Assembly (NCBI GenBank): GCA_902572675.1
Contig: CACGGY010000025.1
Span: 1-13,205 of the forward strand
Direction of reading: 5' to 3'
DNA from: an uncultured Prochlorococcus sp.
GTDB taxonomy: Bacteria; Cyanobacteriota; Cyanobacteriia; PCC-6307; Cyanobiaceae
DNA: 13,205 bases
In this document: positions 7,404-13,205 of the stretch, in pieces
Numbering within the stretch: the stretch's first letter is position 1
Layout of the letters: every line of letters starts with the position of its first letter
Position numbers and translations under genes: made by a program
Notes under the pieces: generated by a model
What the model was told of the DNA's origin: nothing
The model's database searches: none
The model's input: only the letters and a program-made list of their open reading frames with translations

Positions 7404-9071
7404 CTAGTTTCTGATTTTAATTTTTTTTAATTTATTTTTAGTTTCTCTATGCAGATCTCTTGGCAAATCCACCAAACTGTAATCATTAAAAATCTGTATT
7501 TTACCTATTGATCTACCATTTATATTAGTTGAATTACAGATTGAGGATATAATATTTGCAACTCTAACACCGTCAAATTTACCAAAGTTAAATTTGTAGG
7601 TTTCAAAAGAATCATTTTGATAATTATTTCTTCTATTTGAATTTCTCATACGATTATTAATATTTCTATTTGATCTATTTCTATCAGTATTATTTTGTTT
7701 ATTAATCCAAGAATCATCTTCATTAACAAAAAATGATTTATTCCCTATTACTAAATTAATCGCCGCCATTGCAATATTTGAGTCGTCCATAGAGTATTTT
7801 TCTTTTAAATTATCTAGTACATCAATAATCAAAGCTTTATTTTCTTCATTCTCATCTTTAGCTAAAGAACTCTCATTAACATTATCTATAAGTTTCTCCA
7901 TCCTTTTTTCATTTATTATTTTATTACTTGGTATATTAATTTCTTCAATTTTAGTTCTTGTTGAGTTTTCTAAGTTTCTTAGAAAATGTTTTTCTCTTTG
8001 ATTAACAAATAAAATTGCTTCCCCTGATCTACCTGCCCTTCCGGTTCTTCCAATTCTATGAGTATATGTTTCCTTGTCAAAAGGAAAATCGTAATTAACA
8101 ACAAGTTTTATCCTCTCAACATCTAATCCTCTAGCCGCGACATCAGTTGCAACAAGGATATTAATAAATCCTTTTTTTAATCTATCTACAGTATTTTCTC
8201 TTTGATTTTGAGGTATATCTCCATTAAGTACTGCCACAGTATGACCTGAATTCTCTAAAGCTTCTGCTATTGAAGAAGTAAGTAGTTTTGTCCTCACAAA
8301 AATAATTACTCCCTCGTTATTAAGTTCTAATATTCTTTTTAAAGCATCTAACTTATGATGCCTTTGTACATATAGAAATTTTTGAGAAATTAATTGAGTT
8401 TCTTTTTTGACACCTTTTATTAATATTTCAACAGGATCATTTAGATATTTTTTTGCTATATCTCTTATCTCACTAGGCATTGTTGCTGAAAACAATACCA
8501 TCTGCTTATTTTCCGGAAGTTGATCTATTATCCATTCAATATCTTCAAGAAAACCCATATTTAACATCTCATCTGCCTCATCTAAAACTAGGCAATTTAT
8601 ATCTTTAATTTTAAAAGTCCCTTGCCTTATATGATCCATTATTCGTCCTGGGGTACCAACTACTACGTCAACTTTTCTTTTTAATGCAGAAATTTGATTT
8701 CGATAGTCGGTACCTCCATATATTGCAACCGTCTTAAAATTACTTGATTCAGAACTATAACTTTTAAAAGATTCTGCCACTTGAGTAGCTAATTCTCTTG
8801 TAGGAGTCATAACTAAAACCTTGGCATTTAATTCTTTATTATCTGCAAGTTTTTCTATTAATGGTAATGCGAAAGCTGCAGTCTTTCCTGTTCCTGTTTG
8901 TGCTTGGCCTAGTAAATCTCTGCCTAACATTAGTTCTGGAATTGCAGCTTTTTGGATGGGAGTTGGATTTTTATATCCTTTATTTCTTAAGGAATTTAGG
9001 ATGGATTGATTAAACCCAAAATCGAGAAATCCATTTTCATTCTCATTATCATTTTCTATCGATACTTTCAA
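7404..9071 (-). CDS. deaD: DEAD-box ATP-dependent RNA helicase (DeaD/CsdA type), 5' end probably lost
   Basis: Unwinds RNA, in this family linked to ribosome assembly, mRNA decay and cold growth. All helicase motifs are intact: Q motif GFNQSI ... PTPIQ (19-40), AQTGTGKT (57-64), PTRELA (90-95), TPGR (140-143), DEAD (164-167), SAT (195-197), ATDVAARGLDV (308-318) and HRIGRTGRAGR (338-348). An Asn/Arg-rich linker (about 455-490) leads to a DbpA-like RNA-binding domain (about 492-550, GVRVANIISS). The start is not normal: the frame is open back to a stop at 9126-9128, but there is no ATG in it before Met48, which lies beyond the Q motif. The only candidates are TTG at 9071 and an ATT. Relatives usually carry a longer acidic N-terminal tail. 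Upstream sequence is directly recB, so the native start and promoter appear deleted. The protein core would still be complete if translated. Confidence 0.9.
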   Translation of the reverse strand: MKVSIENDNENENGFLDFGFNQSILNSLRNKGYKNPTPIQKAAIPELMLGRDLLGQAQTGTGKTAAFALPLIEKLADNKELNAKVLVMTPTRELATQVAESFKSYSSESSNFKTVAIYGGTDYRNQISALKRKVDVVVGTPGRIMDHIRQGTFKIKDINCLVLDEADEMLNMGFLEDIEWIIDQLPENKQMVLFSATMPSEIRDIAKKYLNDPVEILIKGVKKETQLISQKFLYVQRHHKLDALKRILELNNEGVIIFVRTKLLTSSIAEALENSGHTVAVLNGDIPQNQRENTVDRLKKGFINILVATDVAARGLDVERIKLVVNYDFPFDKETYTHRIGRTGRAGRSGEAILFVNQREKHFLRNLENSTRTKIEEINIPSNKIINEKRMEKLIDNVNESSLAKDENEENKALIIDVLDNLKEKYSMDDSNIAMAAINLVIGNKSFFVNEDDSWINKQNNTDRNRSNRNINNRMRNSNRRNNYQNDSFETYKFNFGKFDGVRVANIISSICNSTNINGRSIGKIQIFNDYSLVDLPRDLHRETKNKLKKIKIRN

Positions 9072-9087
9072 TGGTTGAGATTCAATG
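9067..9087. other. Deletion-like junction between the helicase and recB heads, with a 7-base direct repeat
   Basis: Left of about 9080 the sequence is the helicase N-terminal coding region (minus strand); right of about 9081-9090 it is RecB coding sequence (plus strand), starting just before helicase motif IV. There is no intergenic DNA. The heptamer TTCAATG occurs at 9067-9073 and again at 9081-9087, 14 bases apart, within the likely breakpoint. Both flanks keep the divergent orientation expected if DNA between them was simply removed. The break cannot be placed to the base without the parental sequence. Confidence 0.6.
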
Positions 9088-11333
9088 CAATTGAAGTTTT
9101 TAGTCTTACGGATAACTATAGATCCTCAAAAAAGTTAATCGATGTTCTTAATAAACTTTATAAGAATGGACTTAAACAATCAAAACTAAACTATAGGAAA
9201 TTAACCTCTAGAATTAATGAAAATATTAATTCTGAATTTAAATTTAAGGATGTATTTGAAATTGTAGAATTTTCAAAAAAAGAGACTGATATAGAGGATC
9301 TTGTTACTCATTATATAGTTAACTTTATTTTAGATAATAAAGAAATTGATATTAATAAAATTGCGATTCTTACATTAAATAATTCGCAATGCTTAGATTT
9401 TAAAAAAAAATTAAATCAGTTTAATCTCCCATGTAAAATTCAAAATAAACAAAATATTTTTGATACAGAAGCAAGTTCTCTAATATTTTTATTTATTGAA
9501 TGTTTATTAAATCCGAGGTCTTTAAAAAATATAATTTTGCTTGCTACTTCTAAATTTATAGAAATAGATTTAGAAGATTTACTGGATGATGGAATTAGTA
9601 ATAATTTAGAAATTTTAATTAATAAATGCATTACTTGGTCACGGGAACTAAGAGAAAAAGGTTTTTTAAACATTGTTAATGAACTCCTTATAAATCACAA
9701 TTCATCTTCGATTATTCAAGATTCTGATTTAAATTTAAATTTATTTCAAATTTCAGAAATTGTTGAAATAGAATTAATGAATAATGATTTTAATCTCAAT
9801 AAAGTCTTCAACTGGTATAAAAATCAGTTAGATCATATTTTAAGAATTTCTACCGGAGAAGATTTTTTGACGAAAGATTATAATCTTCAAAATGGAATAA
9901 ATCTTTCTACTATTCATAGTAGTAAGGGTCTTGAATTTGAAATAGTCATATGTCCATATCTCTCAATTATTTCAAATAAGTCAAATAAAATTAAAGGTCC
10001 TCTTTGGAAATCAAATATTGATGGAAACATATACATTAATATTTCTAATAATTATGCCAAGGTTGAAAAATTTAAATTAATAGAAGAAGAAGATTTATTT
10101 AAAGAGAGTGAGAGGTTAATTTATGTAGCACTCACAAGGAGCAAATATAAACTTATTGTTTTTAATGATTTAGAGGATAGAAATAATATTTTAAATAATG
10201 ATTTACTTAATAATTTGGAAAATATCAATATTAATAAGTCTACTTTTGAATTAAAGATAGAAAGAGAGAAAATAAAAGAAATTTTTTCTAAGTTTCAAAC
10301 TAACAGATTGAATAATCATCTTTGGAAAATCGATAACGTTAATAAAAAAATATCTAATAAATTTAATTCTGATCAATTTATTTCTTATTCAAGTTATTCT
10401 TCTTGGACACAAAAAGATAAAAATATTGATTCATTTATTAATCAATATAAGGATTATCAAGATAATATATCAATTATCAAAGAATCTATACTTGGGAATT
10501 CAAAGATTTATCCTAATTATTTTTCTTATCCAAATCCCTTAAGTGAATTTCCAAAAGGAACTATTGCTGGGACTTGCCTGCACAAAATAATTGAAAGATT
10601 TGAATTTAGAAAAGATAATAATCAAGAACTAATGGATATAATTATTGAGGAATTAAACTTTCATCAAATCGATTCTTCTTTGGCTTCTAAAGTAAAAGAT
10701 GCGATTTTAAGGATTATAAATATATCTCTAGGAAGCGATTTAAAAAATAAGAAACTAGTTGATATTCCAAATGAATACTTAATTAAGGAACTTAAATATG
10801 ATTTAACTCTTTCTTATGAAGGAAGAAATATTAATTCTAATGATATCTCAAAATGCTTTTTTTTAGATCAGGAATATGAATTTGGTGAAGAATATGCAAA
10901 TAAAATAAATGATCTTCAAATTATGAATAAAGGCTTTCATTCAGGATGTATTGATTGTGTTTTCCCTGTGGGGAATAAATTAGAAGATAGTAAATGGTGG
11001 GTAATTGATTGGAAAAGCAACTTTATTTCTGGTATTGATAATAGTGATTGTTTACCAAGAAACTATAACTATGAAAATATGAGAAAAGAAATGATTAAAC
11101 ATCATTATCCATTGCAATCTCATCTTTATTTATTAGCATTGCATAGATTATTAAAGTGGCGACTAAAAAATTATCAACCACATAAACATCTAGGCGGATA
11201 TATTTATTTGTTTTTAAAGGGATTGCCAGATTTTGAATTATTTGAAAAATCTAAGTCGAAAGATATATCTCCAGGTATTTTTATTGGTAAAGCACCTTTA
11301 AGCAGAATTAATTATTTAGATAACCTTTTTTAG
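9081..11333 (+). pseudogene. recB: RecB (exodeoxyribonuclease V beta subunit), missing its N-terminal helicase half
   Basis: RecB is the 3'-5' helicase and nuclease of RecBCD, which processes double-strand DNA ends. The frame is open from an ATG at 9006, but its first 25 codons are antisense to the helicase gene; RecB sequence begins near 9081. Counted from 9006, it opens with motif IV SLTDNYRS (33-40), then motif V STIHSSKGLEFE (301-312) and motif VI ERLIYVALTRSK (369-380). The nuclease domain is complete: H526 (GTCLHKIIE), D650 (GCIDCVF), D668 and K670 (VIDWKSN), then the QSHLYLLALHRLL segment (704-716) and GGYIYLFLKG (730-739). Walker A, motif Ia, the Walker B DE.QD motif and motif III are absent, about 400 residues, so it cannot bind ATP as a helicase. 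No stop or frameshift lies in the remaining 2.2 kb, so the loss is recent or artificial. recD follows after one base. Confidence 0.85.
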
Positions 11334-11334
11334 A

Positions 11335-13038
11335 ATGACTAAAACTAATACTGATATTGAAAAGTTCCAATATGTTCATATATTTAATTTAATCTTAAGT
11401 ATTTTCAAATTTAATGAAAAAAAATATGGAAATTTCGTAAAAGATGCGATAAAAATTTTATTAGAGTTTGAAAAAAATGGTGAAACTATAATTGATGTAG
11501 ATAATAGTTTAATATTCTTTGAATTATTAGAAGATGGCTGGCCCAATAAACATTTAGATGTTCTAAAAAATATAGGTTTGATAGATTCCCCTAATTCTCC
11601 GTTCGTATTATTAAATAGAAAATTATCCTTATCAAAATGGTCAACAAAGATAGAAAGAGTTATAAATTCATTTCTAAAAAAAATAGATAACGATAATTTA
11701 ATGAACTCGATAATTTATAAAGATGATAATAAAATTGATCAAATTAAAAATATATTTGAATATTCAAACTTAGTTTTCCTTCAAGGAGGACCAGGCACGG
11801 GTAAAACTACTCTAATAATTAAGTTAATAATAGAACTTCTTCAAATCGACAAATTTTTAAATATTGGTTTGTCTGCTCCAACGGGTAAAGCTACAGCTCG
11901 TTTAAAAGAAGCTCTTAATGATAAAAAAAATATTTCCTTTAGCAAATTTCTAGACCAAATAGAATTTCAAACTTTACATAGATGGATTTTAAATTCTCAA
12001 AATAAATATCTTAAGTTGAAATTTAAACTAAAAGAGCTTGATATTTTCATAATTGATGAAATGTCAATGGTTAATATCGATTTGATAGAATCAGTTTTAA
12101 ATTTGCTATCAAAGGACTGTAAAATTATTTTAGTTGGAGATAAAAATCAATTGTCTCCAGTAAATAATTGTTCTATCTGGAATTATTTGTTTGAATATGG
12201 TGATAATAGTTCAATTAAATCTTGTGTAGTTAATTTAGAAAAAACTTATAGGAATATTGGAGATATAGCATTAATTAGTAGTTTAATATTTAATAATGAT
12301 TTTTCTTTATTTAATCAAAAGATAAAAGAATTAGAAAAAGATAATAATTCAAAAGAAATTACTATTTCTAAAAGTAGAGAAAAAGATATTCCAAAAGATC
12401 TACTTTTTTCGATTGCCAGTCACCTTAAACAGTTAAATCTTTCAACTTCAAATTTAAGTAAAAATAAATATATATTTGATGAGGGTATTGATAATTTAGT
12501 GCTTAATGAAAAAGATTTAATAGATAAGATATTTTTGGATTTACAAAGTCACTTGATTTTATGCGAAAAAAATTCCGGCATATGGAGTGTTGAATATTTA
12601 AATGAAATTGTTTTTGGTCAAAAAAAACCCTATGACCTTAGAACTCTTAAAGAGGGTGTCCCGATCATGTGTACAAAAAATAATAATGAACTTGGTTTGT
12701 CAAATGGGGATTTAGGAGTTCTCATAGGGTTAAATAATAAAAGAAAATATCTTTTTAGAAAATTCAATGATAATAACGAAGAAATTGTCACATTAATTGA
12801 TCCATCTAATTTAGAAAATGTTGTACCAGCATTAGCCATTACTATACATAAATCTCAAGGAAGTGAATCTGAAAAAGTAAGCATTTTATGGTCACAGAAG
12901 TATAGAAGAAATCAAAATGCTATAAAAGAAAAAAATGATAATGAAAATATATTTTGTAGAGATAATTTTGAAAAAAGGTTATTTTATACTGCTGTTACAA
13001 GAGCGAAAAAATTTCTAGATATATATTATTTAAATTAA
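11335..13038 (+). CDS. recD: RecD (exodeoxyribonuclease V alpha subunit)
   Basis: The 5'-3' superfamily 1B helicase of RecBCD. At 567 residues it is slightly shorter than the E. coli protein (608). An N-terminal domain (1-140) that normally contacts the other subunits precedes Walker A GGPGTGKTT (151-159). Motif Ia APTGKATARL (181-190), Walker B FIIDEMSM (238-245), motif III VGDKNQLSPV (267-276), the motif IV-like LEKTYRN (301-307), motif V TIHKSQGSE (503-511) and motif VI FYTAVTRAKK (550-559) are all present, so the motor looks intact. The stretch 320-400 is Asn/Lys/Asp-rich, as is common in low-GC marine cyanobacteria. The ATG lies one base after the recB stop, so it depends on recB transcription and probably on coupled translation. 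With the recB head and its promoter gone, its expression is doubtful. Confidence 0.95.
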   Translation: MTKTNTDIEKFQYVHIFNLILSIFKFNEKKYGNFVKDAIKILLEFEKNGETIIDVDNSLIFFELLEDGWPNKHLDVLKNIGLIDSPNSPFVLLNRKLSLSKWSTKIERVINSFLKKIDNDNLMNSIIYKDDNKIDQIKNIFEYSNLVFLQGGPGTGKTTLIIKLIIELLQIDKFLNIGLSAPTGKATARLKEALNDKKNISFSKFLDQIEFQTLHRWILNSQNKYLKLKFKLKELDIFIIDEMSMVNIDLIESVLNLLSKDCKIILVGDKNQLSPVNNCSIWNYLFEYGDNSSIKSCVVNLEKTYRNIGDIALISSLIFNNDFSLFNQKIKELEKDNNSKEITISKSREKDIPKDLLFSIASHLKQLNLSTSNLSKNKYIFDEGIDNLVLNEKDLIDKIFLDLQSHLILCEKNSGIWSVEYLNEIVFGQKKPYDLRTLKEGVPIMCTKNNNELGLSNGDLGVLIGLNNKRKYLFRKFNDNNEEIVTLIDPSNLENVVPALAITIHKSQGSESEKVSILWSQKYRRNQNAIKEKNDNENIFCRDNFEKRLFYTAVTRAKKFLDIYYLN

Positions 13039-13205
13039 ATTTCGTTTTTGAGAAATTATTAATATCTTAACCTCAAGATGTTAGATTAATAATTCGGCTC
13101 TGTAAGGCTAATCAACAATTTAAGTCAATTTAGATATTTGTTGAATGCCTAATCAGAAGATTATTAGGCATTTAAAGTGGTTTTAAAAAAAGATAGTAAC
13201 TCTCT
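13039..13205. other. Non-coding tail after recD
   Basis: 167 AT-rich bases with no convincing open frame. Besides the inverted repeat near its end, it contains a short stretch richer in G and C around 13096-13110 (CGGCTCTGTAAGGCT) that includes a GGCT direct repeat. No tRNA cloverleaf or recognised cyanobacterial small RNA motif was found on either strand. The next gene lies beyond the window. Confidence 0.5.
13141..13175 (+). terminator. Inverted repeat downstream of recD, probable intrinsic terminator
   Basis: AATGCCTAAT at 13144-13153 pairs perfectly with ATTAGGCATT at 13163-13172. Outward there is a G-U pair and two A-T pairs, giving a stem of about 13 pairs with a 9-base loop. On the plus strand it is followed by TTTAAAGTGGTTTT, an interrupted T tract; on the minus strand the downstream side is less T-rich. 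It lies about 100 bases past the recD stop. A terminator for the recB-recD transcript, or for a gene entering from the right, is the simplest reading; the T tail is weak, so another structured RNA element is possible. Confidence 0.5.

Noticed and set aside
8821..9009. Short plus-strand open frame of 62 codons
   Set aside because: It is fully antisense to the conserved Q-motif and Walker A region of the helicase gene; no independent coding signal.
9006..9080. ATG at 9006 as a true recB start
   Set aside because: Bases 9006-9071 are the antisense of the helicase N-terminal coding region, and residues 1-25 of that frame have no RecB character. The ATG is chance.
9440..9673. Minus-strand open frame of 77 codons within recB
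   Set aside because: Shadow of the recB frame; Ser/Lys/Ile-rich with no family features.
9006..11333. Reading the truncated RecB as a novel stand-alone nuclease or defence protein
   Set aside because: Motifs IV-VI, the RecB nuclease residues and the adjacent recD make it plain recB with a missing head; nothing new has been added at the N-terminus except antisense helicase sequence.
12630..12839. Minus-strand open frame of 69 codons within recD
   Set aside because: Shadow of recD in its conserved C-terminal region.
13039..13140. Possible tRNA or small RNA gene after recD
   Set aside because: No acceptor stem or TPsiC-like GTTCRA pairing could be assembled on either strand.

Overview
The window looks like a stretch of chromosome from a high-light-type Prochlorococcus or a very close relative. 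The DNA is strongly AT-rich, genes are packed with gaps of 1-15 bases, Shine-Dalgarno sites are mostly absent, and the proteins read like the compact marine picocyanobacterial versions of their families. This assignment rests on recognising the protein sequences, not on a database search. No mobile element, CRISPR array, tRNA or rRNA was seen.

Layout. (1) From 1 to 3137, plus strand: the 3' part of uppS (cut by the window edge), bioB, a TrhO-type rhodanese and an unrecognised 164-residue protein form one tight run. (2) From 3140 to 4648, minus strand: recR then lipA, convergent on the first block with a 2-base gap. (3) A 97-base divergent intergenic region, then a PsbP-like lipoprotein gene on the plus strand. 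(4) From 5319 to about 9071, minus strand: a DEAD-box RNA helicase gene, a small four-cysteine exported or anchored protein, and an MsbA-like ABC exporter, transcribed in that order. (5) From about 9081 to 13038, plus strand: recB lacking its 5' part, followed one base later by an intact recD. (6) A 167-base non-coding tail with a strong inverted repeat, probably a terminator.

The outstanding feature is the boundary at about 9070-9090. The helicase gene and recB sit head to head with no intergenic DNA. The helicase has no ATG upstream of its Q motif. RecB begins directly at helicase motif IV, so Walker A and motifs Ia-III (roughly 400 residues) are gone, although the rest of its frame is open and its nuclease residues are intact. 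Both promoters expected there are missing too. I read this as a deletion, or an assembly or amplification join that behaves like one. It removed the recB head, the helicase start and everything between, possibly recC. I do not see a new system. The two unrecognised small proteins, the deletion junction and the 3' hairpin are the items worth checking.

Functionally the block is ordinary housekeeping: isoprenoid carrier synthesis (UppS), biotin and lipoate cofactor synthesis by radical SAM enzymes (BioB, LipA), tRNA wobble modification (TrhO), recombination repair (RecR, RecBD), a thylakoid lumen lipoprotein, RNA remodelling and membrane export.
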